Below, one piece after another: positions 26,070 through 39,356 of a stretch of 64,000 nt of DNA. The stretch comes from Syngnathus acus (lineage: Eukaryota > Chordata > Actinopteri > Syngnathiformes > Syngnathidae), in the NCBI RefSeq assembly GCF_901709675.1, contig NC_051094.1, positions 6,415,001 through 6,479,000 of the forward strand, in the 5' to 3' direction. The notes below the pieces were generated by a model. That model searched no databases, was not told the origin of the DNA, and saw only the letters and a program-made list of their open reading frames with translations. Position 1 is the first letter of the stretch. Each line of letters opens with the position of its first letter. The translations under genes were made by a program, and so were the position numbers.

Positions 26070-27141
26070 GTATGTGCGGTCTTGGCCTTTTGCTGTTCTT
26101 TTGTGGCGTGCGTACGTGCGCGTGTGTGCAGGTTCATCCCCTCGACGCGCCTGCACGTGTATTTCTATGAGAGCCGTGGTTTCTCACGCCGGTCAGAGGA
26201 CCTCATAAAACATCCAAAGAGAGGTTGATGTCATCCACCCAAGCAATTTGGGACCTCGCTAACCAAAAGACGGCTTGACCGATGAACTTGGTTTTGGGGT
26301 TTTGCAGGAAAACCGTCCAGCTGAGGACAGATCTGTTGACCTGTATTAGAGCACACGCAGCCTCTTTCGCTTCTTGTCTGATCTGACATTTCTCCCTGAG
26401 CCAAAGGAAACAACACAGCGGCTATTAAAATGAGCTTGGCCTCTTTATGTGTCTCTGTAATGTTTTGTCAGTGAGCTCTTGAACCCACTGGACAGACTCT
26501 CTGCTATGTCATTTGAAAAAGCTTCACCGCATCACACTAATGGATGTGGCTTCGGTCCTGACTGCGTATGACGAGAAGTTCCAGTTGTTGGACTTCTACT
26601 TGAAATGTGCATAATCATCTATTTACCAATTCACTTTGATTTTAAAACATGTTCGCTAAGTCATGCATTGTGTGGTTAAGAGTTGCTATACAATTGTCAT
26701 GTTGAGGTCAGTACAAAGTTGAGAGGGGGGAAGCAATGTAACTCAAAAAGTTCGTTGTTTCTGATTGGCCGTTTGTTGATCTTGTTGTTTGAGTGTGCGT
26801 GTGTGAGAAAAAGAGTGCCCAATCAGCAAATTCCTCACTATCAGCATCTCAAGAGGCACATGATGGTATGGAAATTTGCTCAGCACGGCCGCTAATAGTT
26901 TTGCCCGAAATCGTATTCTTGCGGCTATGGAAAAAGACTGCGAGCGTGAAGTGGTGGGAGATAGACAGGGAAGTAAGAGAGAAGAGGAAGAAGAGAGAGC
27001 GAGAGAGGAGGAGGTGGCATAATGCTTATCATTTAGATGCAAGGGCAGATCCATAATTCATGTTGCTAATGAAAGCTAGGAGGTAGCCAGCGAACGCAGG
27101 GCGCCATGCTGATCAGAAGGGAAGTAATGGCATTACCATAC

Positions 27142-27300
27142 AGATAGAGCCTCCTCCTGGCCTTCCCTTTCCTTTTCTTTTCCCTTTCTTCCCGTTTCTT
27201 TTCTTTGTTTATTCCTTCTTCTCCCACCTTCCTTTGCTTTCCCTTTCACACCTTTATCAGCTCTTTCTTTTCTCATGTCCTCTTCTCCCCTGCCAAGTCT
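27142..27300. repeat. Pyrimidine-rich low-complexity tract
   Basis: The plus strand is almost all C and T (runs such as CCCTTTCCTTTTC) with few interruptions. The minus-strand frame rich in K, R, E and G (27133-27519) is the translation of this skew and is not a credible protein. Confidence 0.8.
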
Positions 27301-28702
27301 TTCCACTGGCACAGTTGGACTTGGCCTCCCCCTGCAGAATATAGACTGAATCATTTGCCTCTGTTCCCTCACAATGAGCTGACATTGGCAGGATAGGATG
27401 GCAAAAGAATATATGACATCCGCGGGAGACTGGAAATAAGCCTGTGCGTCTGCATGTGGATTTGTCACCCTGCCTTGTGTCCTTTTGCATGTACTTGTTT
27501 GTATCCCTGCGGTCGGCAACTGGGACAGGCTCAGGGCCCCAGCAGGTAACCGGCCGGCCCAGGTTTGTTTGCGTGCCTTTGGCTTTAGAGGAAAATGTGG
27601 TGCTTGGTGTCTGCAGGCCTTTTTGTGGTTGTCAGAAGCTTAGCCAGCCTTGGTTTCCCAAGGATCTGAGAGATTAGCTTGCTTTTTAGGATTTTAACGC
27701 AAAAAAAAAAACCCGATGGTCAGATGCTTGAAAATTAGATGAAGCCTGCCAAGACTGAGGTCAATCGAGCATGGCAGCGACTTGCCGAGATACTTAATCC
27801 CTCTCGTGGTCTGCGCATGACCCCATTTGTGAAAAATAAATGCTGTCTTCCTAGAAGGGCGCAAACCGGCCCGCAGGCCAACTTTCTGCAGATTGTACCA
27901 ACATCTTGCTGGCAACGTGTCAAAGAGAAGGAGTTCTTGCACAGAGTGGATGTGGCAGGTGCGTTGGCGCCCAGTCAGAGTGTCAAGTACAGACGCCCGG
28001 CTGAGCGCCTGAGACTTGGCCTTTCCTTTTTCAACAGTGGCGCTCACAAACAAGCGTCAGAGAGCAAAGTGTCCCCCAAGGACACCAGCCGAGATGGAGA
28101 TGCGGTTTCTTACTGCTTTTCATGCCGTCGTAGAAGGCTAAAAGGCTCACGGGCGAACGACTTGCCCTCACCCGCCTTTTTGTCAGCCGAGACTCGAATG
28201 GCCAAAGACCCTGAGACGCGCGACTTCAAACTGGCTGCATTTCAAAGACCCCCCATTCAAACAGTCACTTCATCAGTCTGTCAGTCCGTCCATCACTTAG
28301 TCAATATAACGATTCCCTCTATCTCTCTCAGGCCCCAAGAGCCATCGGTTATTTCAGCAGGCGTTCTCATACATGCATTTTTATGAGCTGTTAAGATAAA
28401 ATGTATTCAATGTTGGCTCAGCTCATCACCGCATCCCGCCTGTGTTTTCATTTTGCTTTGTGAACTTTGGGGGAAGTTTGAACTATTGCCAACATGTTGA
28501 TGATCACTTACTGCAGCATCGTAGATCTGGCCACCAATTAAGATTGTGTCACGTTAATAACTGGTACAAAACTAGAGGCCAGTTGGCAACGAGTCCAAAA
28601 GTGGTAGGTAGAGACGGTTGTGTTTAAAAGGGAAGCCAATTCCCAAATTTCTTTGTACTAATATGTTCTGTACAGCCCAACTGGTTGAAACATGGTGGTC
28701 TG

Positions 28703-28812
28703 ATTTTGCCACTTGCTGTCGACTGAAAATGACATCACAGTTGCCACAAGTCGCAACCAATCACAGCTCAGCAGTTTTCTGAAGCTGAGCCGTTATTGGT
28801 TGTGACCTGAGA
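28703..28812. mobile_element. Palindromic MITE fragment (copy A)
   Basis: ATTTTGCCACTTGCTGTCG starts a 41-bp block matching the reverse complement of 39290-39330 with three mismatches. After it, CAACCAATCACAGCTCAG is followed about 20 bp later by its imperfect inverse CTGAGCCGTTATTGGTTG. This gives the hairpin loop end of a palindromic element common in fish. The outer right arm is missing or unrecognisable, so this is a partial copy. The transposon superfamily is uncertain. Confidence 0.65.
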
Positions 28813-31800
28813 TGTAAAATAAAGTGATGAATTTGGAAGTGTTTAAGTCTTATTGTACACTTAAATATTATTACGGTCGTAAGAAATGTGAAAATGTTGG
28901 CTAAAATTTCGCTTGCAGATTTATGATAGAGGTTTTACAAATGAAGGTTTTTCCATTCAACTGTACTTGTGGCTAAGAGCAAGATTCTTGTTTATACTGT
29001 ACATGCAGACATATGTGTGTTGGGAAGACCCTGCGGCCTTTTTGATGAGAGCCAATCTAAGTAATGAAAGGAGTGAAAAGGAGAGAGGGAGCGCGCATCG
29101 TTCGGAGGAAGCAGCACGGAGCAAGGGAGCACTCGGTCCAAATTATAATACAAATCATATCAGGTCAATCATAAAAGCGGGCAAGATTTACTAGTTTCAT
29201 TTCGCTTCCCGAGATTCTTCGGTTTAATAGGGCAGCCGGGAGGGGAGAGAGAGGGGAGGAGTGCCTGGCTGAAATGTGGAAGACGGGCATCCATGCACGC
29301 TTTTGTGTACGTGTGCGTCCGTAAATAGACAGTATATTTATGGAGAACCCTTCACGAGACCACATTCACCAACTTAAAGATAGCACGGTAGCATATTCTT
29401 TATTAGAGAAGATTCGACCAAACCTCTCTTGCCTGTTAATACTCGAGATGGAAGCACAGGGAAAGTAAATTTTCAATATTGCCGGGCATTTTTATTACCT
29501 GCCGTTACACGGTAACCTAGCAAAGGAGCTGGAATAATACGAATTAAAGTAGCTTAATCCATCATGGGGAATTTTATTTTGCAATGTTCAAATTTAGCGG
29601 CTGATCAGACAGTGACTCAACCATAAATCAATGTGTATTTTAGAAACAACTTGTCGATTTATTCCTTAGTCTGAAATATATTCAGATTTTTTTTCATCAA
29701 ATTTTCTCGATTTTAGCTTTCAGATAAAAAATAAATGTTTACCATCCAAAGGTATTAACTATTAGTCTTTAAAAAAAGCTAAGAAAATTGATGATGACCT
29801 TTGTTTTTGGTAAGGATGTCTTCTTACTCTTCATCCGCTGTTTTCCAGATGGCTTTCTGGATTGGTGTGTGTGTGCTCTCGAACTAAAACCCAAATATGT
29901 GGTTTATTTCCAAGACAGAACAAAACCAATCTGTTGTTGTCAGCTGATATGGAATAGTAGATGGTTCCATTCCAAGAACACGGACTGGAAATGTCTTTTT
30001 AACCTTGAGGGGGGTGAAAGCAGCTGACCCAGACACTCGACAATGTTGCTCATGGTCCTATGACAAAGCATCCATTAAAAGTGTCAAATCCGGCTTCCTA
30101 CGACACAATGGTCACTCTTCCATGAGAACTGAGCGAACTCCATCTGCTCAGCAAGATCTGGCGATACAGCTGTAAGCAGCAGCTATTAAATGTACTCCGC
30201 TGTTATATTGTTTTGCCAACGACTCCTTTCAGAGTGAGGAATGAGCAGTCTTAAGCGGGTTCGGCTCGAGCCAAAGTCAACTGGGCGAATTTGGAGCGAA
30301 CGCGGAGATAAACAGTTTTGTAGCCACAGGGAACAATGAGACGGCTGCTGGGATTACAGGAAGTATTTCAAGTGCGTACGATTGAGTGGATGATTCTGGA
30401 GTGGTGACGTACGACACTTAATGCTAGAGGGGAGTTTTTTTTTTTAGGTCCTAAGTTTTATGTCTCAGTTGAAGTGCTGTTTTGTTGGCATGAAACAGCG
30501 AATGTTTTGAAGACATTAAGTTGTCTAGTGTGGATTCCGCTTGGCAGTTTTTGCGGGTTTTCTTGGCAGAAGTGGGCACAAAAAGCAGTTTTCTGGCCGC
30601 TGACCCACCACAAAAAAAAAACATCCATGATCATTTCCAAGAAAGGGTGCTTTTCATATCGCCTTGCTGTCGAGATGCCCATGACTGGTCAGAGTGGGCC
30701 ACAACATTTGTTGTCGGTAGCACATCCTGTCAATCGACGCGTGAGTGTACGTTAAGTATTAAGCGCGAGTCGGGGATAGACATCAGTCAGAGTGACAGCC
30801 AACGATCCAACTGTCATACTCCATCATGCTGCAATAGACCGCTGATGGCTGAGGATGGATGCAAGAAATGATGGAAGGCTAGCACAAAGTTTTTATTTAA
30901 TATGCAACATAGATTTGAACTTCACTAATTGCCAAATGTGTTTTTTTGGACACTTTCTACATTTACAGGCTTGCTACCTATGTTTTTGTTTTGAGCATCT
31001 CATTGAAGTTTGGAAATACGAGAAATAAGCTTTCTCGTATGATTATGGACTTGTAAAATGTGAGCCAAATGACTTTCAATGATGAGTACGGATTACAAAA
31101 CAGTTGAATTTAGATTTGCTTTAGTGGTGGCGTTAGAAATCAGCAGGTATAAGTTCATATAACAAGTCACGTTCAAACCAAAGAGAATATTCCTGCTTGA
31201 TGCGTCGGTTTTGATCCTGTGTATACGACCTAATACTAAAAGGCTCCGGCCACTCTCACAGCAGTCTCATCGAGAAATACGTCACATCGACCTTTGTTGA
31301 CAATCTGACGAGTGCATTTTGCACAAAAGGCAAAGCGAATACCCCCCCGTGCTCCGCTATCACATGTTGACCTTTGTTTGACATGCAACAGCGTGCTCAT
31401 TTCCCATAAAAGCATGTTACACCAACACCGTGCAACGAGAGAGAACATAAATTGCGCAGGGAAAAATAGGAAAGTGGATGAGGATGAAAAAAAAAAATGC
31501 AGTAAAATAGAAAGGTCATATGTTGCAAAGAGTGTTAAGATCTATGTTACTGTCCTGTGCTGAAGACAATATACAGTAATTCAGTCTCCCAGGTGAGACA
31601 TACATCTTTGAGCCTATCCGGACCATTATTATTCAAGGAACCGCTTAAAAGTTTTAAATCCACAAGGAAAATAACTGTCTATTCAATTGGTATTGGGCTC
31701 CAGACTCCTTAAATAGTGGGACATGAGAGACCAACATTTTATATGAAAATTGAACGGTAAAAGAAATACAACAAGCTTAGAGCTATATACCATTTTGATT

Positions 31801-33173
31801 TTGACAAATTTCCCCGAACAAGAACTCCACTGCTTGTAAGGAGCGCCATAAAAGGAGCCATCCATGCTGCGAGTCGTTTTACTAGGATGGCAGACAGTGA
31901 AACGAGGTGCACCTAAAAATGTTTGATCATGCTATTGCACCTCAAAAAGCCAAAGAAAAAGCAAAAGCCAGCATTGCGCAATACTTGTCTTTCTGTATGA
32001 TGCAGCTTTGTACAGTTGACTTCCTACTACTGTGCTATTTGTCTCTGTACTTTTCCTGCATTTACATTCATTTGAACCGGTTTGACTTTCTATTACCGCC
32101 AAGTGTTAAATGGCTTTTCGAGAAAACTAAGGGGAGTTTGGAAAGAGCTGCTTGTGGGTGTCATTCACTTTTGCTGCATGCATGACAAAAACACCTCTTT
32201 GTTTTTTTTTTTTTTAAACATTTGCCAAGTGGCCGTCACCCTATGGGAGCAACTCTCCTTGTTGTGCTTCATCCTCGTCATTAGCTCACATGCCTCTTCA
32301 GTCCTGATTGTCTCTGATTGGCCGTATTTATCTCTGACTACAGCGCAGCGGCCATTAGCGTCGGTGGTGTTGAGAGGTTGCGGTTGAAATAATCAGTTAT
32401 ATCTGCCCTTGCTTTTTAGTGCTACCACGCAACGGCGTGCAAAGAGCCACAGAAATGAGCAATGATTTGGATGGAATATCCGGAGGGGAAAAAAAAAGAC
32501 TTGTGAAAGTTGATAGCAAAGGCGCTAAAGTTTTTGTTTGTGTTTGTATGTGTGATGGGTCATAGAGGAGTTTTTATTCTAATGTGGCCCCATGTAAATA
32601 CCCAAAACAGTGTGCTGTTATTATTTATATTTATGAATTCATACCATTTGGCCCAGTGTGAAATGATGGGTCATTTTCATGCAACAAGAGGCATCGGTGC
32701 TGCATTTACAATCACTCCCCACCATTTCCACCATCAACTTCCAATCTGCCTCCCCTCCTCCTCCTCTTCATTCCGCATGTCAGGATCTACTGAATATGGA
32801 TGTGTGGAAAGAATGGAGCGCTGTGGTGATGCAGCGGGAGTGGAAGAAACTGACTAAGGTTTGCTTCTGTCACCAGCTTCTCACCTAAGGAGATGTGGCA
32901 CTCGAAATTATGCCAGTCGGCAGCCGGGTGAAGTGGCTGCCGGCAAATTGGGGGGGGGGGTTTGTGTGGGTGGCAGATCTGGTACCGATTTTTGTCTCTG
33001 GAGGATGCCAATCAGTCGGTCACGCACATTTGGTGGATGATGACCATGTGACTTGTTTTCCCATCCAATGGAGTCATCGGTTTGGATCATAGCGGGTGAC
33101 CAAATAGACCCGATTTTTAATTGGTCCAACTAATTGTTCTATTTCTACTTTCATCCATATAAGACTGAGGTTG

Positions 33174-33207
33174 TGAGGCGGGGTACAACCTGGACTGGTT
33201 GCCAGCC
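33174..33207. repeat. Fragment of a widespread teleost interspersed repeat
   Basis: GGCGGGGTACAACCTGGACT followed by GGTTGCCAGCC closely matches the common fish repeat phrase 'GGCGGGGTACACCCTGGAC..GGTTGCCAGCC'. Only this short fragment is clear. I cannot assign a class without a repeat library. Confidence 0.55.
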
Positions 33208-34929
33208 TTCTTCCACTTAAATTTAATTTATAAAAAGACACAAGACTCCAAAACAATAACTTTAGACAATGTTTGACAAATTGCTCATTTTTATCACAAC
33301 CATTTAATATATTTTTTTTTCTACTTTTCAAATTTTCATAAAGACAGTAAAAAGCAAATGTTGCTTCCTTTTTGACTTGGGTTGCAATTTCAACTGAATA
33401 TTAAAGGAGCATGAAAGAATTGCTTCTACCAAGCAAGGTTTTATGTTGACTTTGCCGGAGCCGTAAATGCATTATGCATATTATTACTACGTGGCTTCCT
33501 ATCATTAACGTTCCTACACATGCACAAATACTGCACATAAATGTATAATAATATGCCCAGATGCTTTTTTTTTTTTGGTTACTGTGTTTTCACGTTATTA
33601 GTTGACCACACACATCCTCCATATAAATGTATGTATGTGCTTCAGGTATCATCTTCAAATGTGGGTTTTCATAAGTATACATATTTATCCATATGAGGGA
33701 AAATCCCCGCTGGAAATTCCCTCGACACATTCATCATGTGCCGCACGTGAACATTATAGCCTACTCGCCTGCCCCCCCTGGAGAGATACATGAATCCATA
33801 ACCGCTACGGCTGCAGGCGAAGCCAGCGCCGTTCAGCTACATTGTGCATGCTCGGCCCGTCGAGAACTTAATGACGCGGATTTCGTTTGCGTCTCATTCC
33901 TAACTAAATACAGTCTTTGTGGATTTGTATAATTATACTTCCTCTAAAGTTTTCAAATGTAATGTCCCAGTGTTTGCTGTATTGGCTAAACTTATTACAA
34001 TGAAGTTGATGTTGCTCTTAATTGGCTCAAACGTGTGCACTTAACAATGATTGCAATCAACAGAGGCGGCCCAGTGTGAAGGTATGTTATTATAGTCATT
34101 AGTGCCAGCAATTACGATGATACCCCTTCTGCACCCTGTATTTTCAGTTTTTTTTCTCACATTGTAGTGCTTATAGCCAAAGTCATTTTATGTTCTTTAA
34201 CTTCAGTGTTTCTAACTTTTCCCACTCGCTTGTGTTTCTTTATTTGCTGGCTTGGAGTCATTGTCTTGACTTTTTTTCTGGACATCTAATATGACTGTTG
34301 TATATGTGCAAATTGTGTTTGAATTGTGCAAACATTTGGAGAAAGGTGACAGTTAAGGCCACGGGGGTCAAAATAATTTTGATCACAGCCACATTACAGT
34401 TGTGCTTTCCCTCCGAGAGCCATCATGAAAATCCTCCCTTGTGTCACAGTTGTTGTTTTGGCTGAGCGAAAAGATGACTGACTGACATTTATCAAACTTG
34501 AAATGTTTTCAGTTCTACTACCGGTTGCATTGTATTCGTGAAGTTGTTCTTTGTGGCCTTAGGAGCCAAACAAAACAATCAACTCCCCCTCCCCTTCTTT
34601 CTTCGGCATCGTAATGGAAATCAGATTGGAATAAAGCCTTGTGAGAATGAAATAAGCTTCATTTTCTATCTGTGTTGGAATTACCTCATCTGAATATACA
34701 CACAAGGAATCTCGGAAGACTTAAATTTTCACACCCAAATTAGTTTTCAGTGAAATAGATGTTCTCATTTGAAGATGATCAGCTGGCCATGGATAAAGGG
34801 GGATTTTTTTTTTATTTGAAAGCTATTTTAGCCACCACAACTTGTTAGCCGGAGCTACGTCAATACAATATCGATAACGTAAATCACTCCTGCTCACTCA
34901 TTGGCCGAGCAGTTTTGCCATCATCTGAC

Positions 34930-35165
34930 ATTGCAAATCTTCCTCCTTTAGACGAATGCCCTTCAACTCTTAAACAATGCATTTATGCAGTAATCAGAAG
35001 TATTTTGGTAATAATTAATTTGGTCTCCCTCTAAATCCTCTGTATAACTGTTAAAGTGTGCTTAATGAATGAGGTTAATTATCTGGGTTTGGAGTCAACC
35101 GTTGAGATTCTTTCTCTCCCGCTCATTTGTCTACTGGAATTTCACTCAATTAATTTGATACTGCA
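34930..35165. promoter_or_regulatory. Candidate conserved non-coding element (AT-rich, TAATTA cores)
   Basis: This repeat-free segment contains several homeodomain-type cores (ATAATTAATTTGG, GAGGTTAATTATCTG, CAATTAATTTGATA) and GCATTTATGCAG. The pattern resembles intronic enhancers, but AT-rich introns yield such cores by chance, so support is weak. Confidence 0.2.
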
Positions 35166-35811
35166 GAAATGATGGCGCTATCTTCCCGTGGTTCATTCAT
35201 AGTAAGGTCTCCGCTATTAAGCCCTCATGAATTCCCATGTTTGACACTGTAGAGCTTGTCTCTATTAAAAAAAAAAATCCATAATTTATTCTAACATCAT
35301 CCTTTTTTTTTTTTGGTGAAGAAGCTGGACTGCAAACAGTAATGAGAAAAGAAAGGCTATGTGGGAGACTAATGAGCATTGAGGGACGGAGCAATGGAGG
35401 AAGTGAAGGAGCTGCTTTTAGACAGATTAATGGATTGATAAATGCAAATGCAGGTTTTTTCCCAGAGAGCTTTTTGGTCCACCACTGAAACACTGGAGCG
35501 AGGTGAGGACGGACGTGGTTAGGGGGAAAAATTAAAAGACAGCGATGGAAGTAAGTGCACCTGCACTACAGTCTGTTAGGACTTCGAGCGCTTACTGGGT
35601 TCTTCATCTAATAAATGTCCCGGTCGCGGTGCTTTCAGGTGAATAACAAAGTGCCCAGAGACAAGGCAGGCTTTAAGACTGACGTTTGGGTTTGCTATCA
35701 GTCCAGCCGGGGATGGATTAAATACATTAATTGCGGGCTAAAATCTTTGATTTTATCACAATTATTATTATGAACAAGTAGAAGTTATTGGTTAATCAAA
35801 AAAATAAAAAT

Positions 35812-35834
35812 TATATATATATATATATATATAT
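35812..35834. repeat. (TA)n microsatellite
   Basis: About 23 bp of uninterrupted TA repeats are followed by further imperfect A/T sequence to about 35861. Shortly after, at about 35880, comes a G10 run. Confidence 0.9.
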
Positions 35835-36617
35835 AAAAAATATATACTATATAAAATAATAACTTACGTGTACATGTAGGGGGGGGGGGTGAGCACGCCT
35901 TCACACTTCAACAAAAGTTGAGTGCGGTTATTGTGCGTGCTTGTGTTTTGTGTACAAAAAAACTGTCTATCTGCCAATGATGGCAGCCCACACTCCCAGT
36001 TGTCATTTTACAACAGCTTGTAGACAAACTCATTACATCCAACACCTGCTCCCCTTACCTACCCCAAGGGTGTGTAAGTGTGTGCGCGGCGAGGACGCGC
36101 CGATTCAAGTCAACAAGGTGAACTCGCTGTAATTTACTCGTGACCGTCTGCGTTCAAGGCTTGCTTAGTGGTGAGACTGGGCAGTAATGACTCTATAAGT
36201 GAGTGTGATGAGGAAAGTAGTAATCCGTATGTTGAAGTGAAATCTTGAGTAAGATGTTGTTTATTCTCAGAATTTATTGAGGATTGCTGAGGAAAATCCA
36301 GAAGCTTTTTCTTGGATGATTGATTAGTCTCACCTCCAAATGAATTTGCCGTTGTTTGTGTAAAAGTGCAAATGACATTTAATTGGGTACAATAAGACTT
36401 GAAAGAGGTTAACAAAGAAAGCCATGCAGGTAACTACTGTACTAGCAACATATTAGACGTTAAGCCCCCTCGCAAATGGATTGGGGGATTAAAAGGATAA
36501 TCCACCATGTCATTTCTTTTTACCTCCAATTTTGCTATTTTAGCGACTTTCTCACTGAACTCGTACTACTCTTCTCACCGACAGAGACGGATTGGACCGT
36601 GATGGAGAGCTAAGTGT

Positions 36618-36653
36618 GATTTTTCATGGTACCAAAGTTTGAGAACCTCTGTT
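36618..36653. mobile_element. Possible hAT-like terminal relic
   Basis: The segment ends GGTACCAAAGTTTGAGAACC then TCTG. Its reverse complement (CAGAGGTTCTCAAACTTTGG) resembles the terminal repeat of several vertebrate hAT families. No partner terminus was found upstream, so only a fragment or a chance match is present. Confidence 0.3.
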
Positions 36654-36929
36654 GTTATTCTCTTGACAATTTGACTTCATTTGGATGTCAAACTTTTTGT
36701 GAAAATATAAAGCATAATGATGGTAAATTTGATCTCTTAGCAAGATAGTTTCACTTTTGTCATTTCCAGGAAAGATCTACCCATTCCCCGAACAAAATTC
36801 TGTACTTCCATTTTGGTCAGCACATGAATCAAACATGTTCTGGCGTTCACGTCTTTTATCCGTGGATCTTTACACCGTCATGCCCCACTTGTAACCTTTT
36901 ACACTAAGATGAGCAGCGGTCGGCCAGCC

Positions 36930-37460
36930 ATGTTGCGGCCGCGCACTTTATTCTTCCCTCCGCCCTTGACCGGTCTCTTAACACAGAGAGCAGGCAGATA
37001 AGCCGAAATTTACACACAATGCTGAAGCCATTAGCGTCGGACTTTAACTCTCCTCCCGCTCTCTCGGGGCTTTGTTTCATGTTATCAGATCCGCCGGGAT
37101 GCGTATATGGCAGATTGAATGTCGACGAGTACGGAAAAGGCTAAGATGTCTAACCTCCTATTCACACGCTGCTCGGCTCATCAGCAGAGAAGGCCCCTTT
37201 GTCCCTCAACAGCCGAGCAGACGGGCAGTACACGATAATTGCGCTCGGACAATACCCGTCCTCCCCGTTGGTTTGACTCTGTTCGGTCTCTTGGATGAAA
37301 CGCTAGAAGATGAGTGCGCGTCCGGGAGGAGAGGATGGATGAAGGACGACGACGGATTGTGTTTGTGCCTCTCCGAGTTTCTCCGTCTGAATGAAAAGGA
37401 GCGATAAAAGGTTTTTGGACTCGGTAGTCCGCGTCGGGCTGTCATCGTGTCGTTGAACTT
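36930..37460. other. CpG-rich interval inside the large intron
   Basis: CpG dinucleotides are clearly denser here than in the surrounding intron (for example TTGCGGCCGCGCAC near 36934 and many CGs from 37090 to 37450). No promoter motif or exon could be identified. A 111-codon open frame (37072-37407, plus) crosses it without any recognisable domain. It could be a regulatory region or a locally GC-rich patch. Confidence 0.3.
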
Positions 37461-39211
37461 GTCGGATGCCAACTGGCAGTCGCTACAATTGTGATGTCAC
37501 CGGTTTGGCAGATAAAGCCTCTTGAGGAAATACGATTAGCAGACAGCAGGGTACTTGAAGCAAACGTAGCCGTGTCGCTGTTCTCTCATTTCCTCCCATG
37601 ATGTCATTGCTCTAATCCAGGTGCCTTGTGCTGAATGCACTATACACGACATGAATATTCTGTACATGCTGTTGAAATGTTGCAATTTTCCTCCTGTGTT
37701 ACGACACTTCATTTGGTGCACCTGGACAATCTAATGACACTATTCAAATAAACCGTCTTCGGGATACGGGAGGAAGCTGTTGTTTGTGTAGAACTCAGAG
37801 ACGTGCAAGCCACAATAGTAACAAGCTTCTGAAAGCCGTACGAATAGTTTTATTTTCAGAGAGGCATTGATTTTGGAAATTGTGGTGTATTACTTTTTGT
37901 AATTCTGTCAAACGTTTATATATGAATAAAGGCGAGATATAATAAGCAACAAGATATAATAGGCGGCTGCAAGGTACTGTAAAACTTACCTCACTGCCAA
38001 AGCTCATTGTGATATCAAAGCATAGCTTTACATTTATCTTGACATGAGAATGATTTGTATTTTAATAGGTAGGTAACTTACTCCGCCTTGAAGCTTTTAT
38101 AGATTTGGAATTATATATTGTTGGTTGGCAACCATCTATTCAAAACTCTATTTATAGAGCACTTGAAAAAAAAAATCACCTGCAGCTGAAACAGTGCGGT
38201 ACATACTGCATATAAAAATGACATAAAACAAATAATAATCATAAAAAAAAGAAAACAATACTAATGAAATATATATAAATAAAAAAGGATTCATTTTTCA
38301 TAAAATAATATAATATTGTATACATAAATATTAGCGTTTGAGGGACAGTTCTGCCTATAAAACATCTTTTCAATACTTTGTCAACAATATCATGTTGTGA
38401 AAAAAAAGTCAAAATCACAATTATGTGGACTTGTTACCTCCATACAGTAAACAGGATATAATTTAATTATTTTTTCTCGCTTTGTGACATTTGAGTGTTT
38501 CTATCACAATGCTGGTTTTCTTGACTTTTTTGCCCGAGTGGTGGAGAGGCAACACCGCCCGTACGATGGGCCGTTTTCAACAGAATGTTAAATTACTTTT
38601 GTCCTGCTGCGACGTTTGGCTCATTTGTCTGCGGGTACCGCATATAAATAATGCAAATAATAAATAATGCAAAGAGCAAATATTGAGCCTACTTGAGCGC
38701 CATGCTTTTGTAAATGCAGTATTAATACGTAGCTGGTATTGCATTGTTTGAACACAAGATGCGTGTTAATGAAATTGGCTTAGGAAAGATGCTGTGATGG
38801 CATTATAATTGCATTTTTTTTTTGCGTGAACATGGCCACTATAGACTCGAAGCAAATTTTTTTATTTTATTCTCACTTAAGGAGTCATTCTTTTTTCCAC
38901 TGGCTCAGTTCACAAACACTTCAGTGTACTTGTGTTGCTTAATGTACTTCAACAAGGGGCTGTGGGTGGAATGTTCTGGTCTTGTTATGAACCTCAGCCA
39001 CAATCACCACTTGGTTCTGTGAACGGTGCTTGATGGAAGTGAGTCACAGCTTCACTCACTCTGCCTGCTGTTTGTTCCACAGGCCTTCTCCTGCTCCGTC
39101 CTATTATGTCGCCACCTCTTGCCATTCCATTTTCTTTCATTCATGCTAACATGATTTGAGTTTCTAAAGGCTCATGTTTTCTTTTGCTTTATTAACCATT
39201 AAAAGCCACCC

Positions 39212-39356
39212 GTTTTTATCCATCTCAGGGGACGGCCATTTTATGACCAAACTCGGAAAACGGGTGAGCCATGAATGGTCATTAAGGAGCAACTGTGATC
39301 TTATTGTCAGTCGACAGCAAGTGGCAAAATGGCCGCCGCCTGAGATAGATAAAAAC
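39212..39356. mobile_element. Palindromic MITE (copy B), both arms, shortened centre
   Basis: The left arm GTTTTTATCCATCTCAGGGG leads into ACGGCCATTTTA. The right arm reads CAAAATGGCCGCCGCCTGAG and then ATAGATAAAAAC, its imperfect inverse complement. The 41 bp at 39290-39330 match copy A (28703-28743) in reverse complement with three mismatches. The hairpin centre seen in copy A (CCAATCACAGCTCAG) is absent here, suggesting an internal deletion. Confidence 0.7.
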
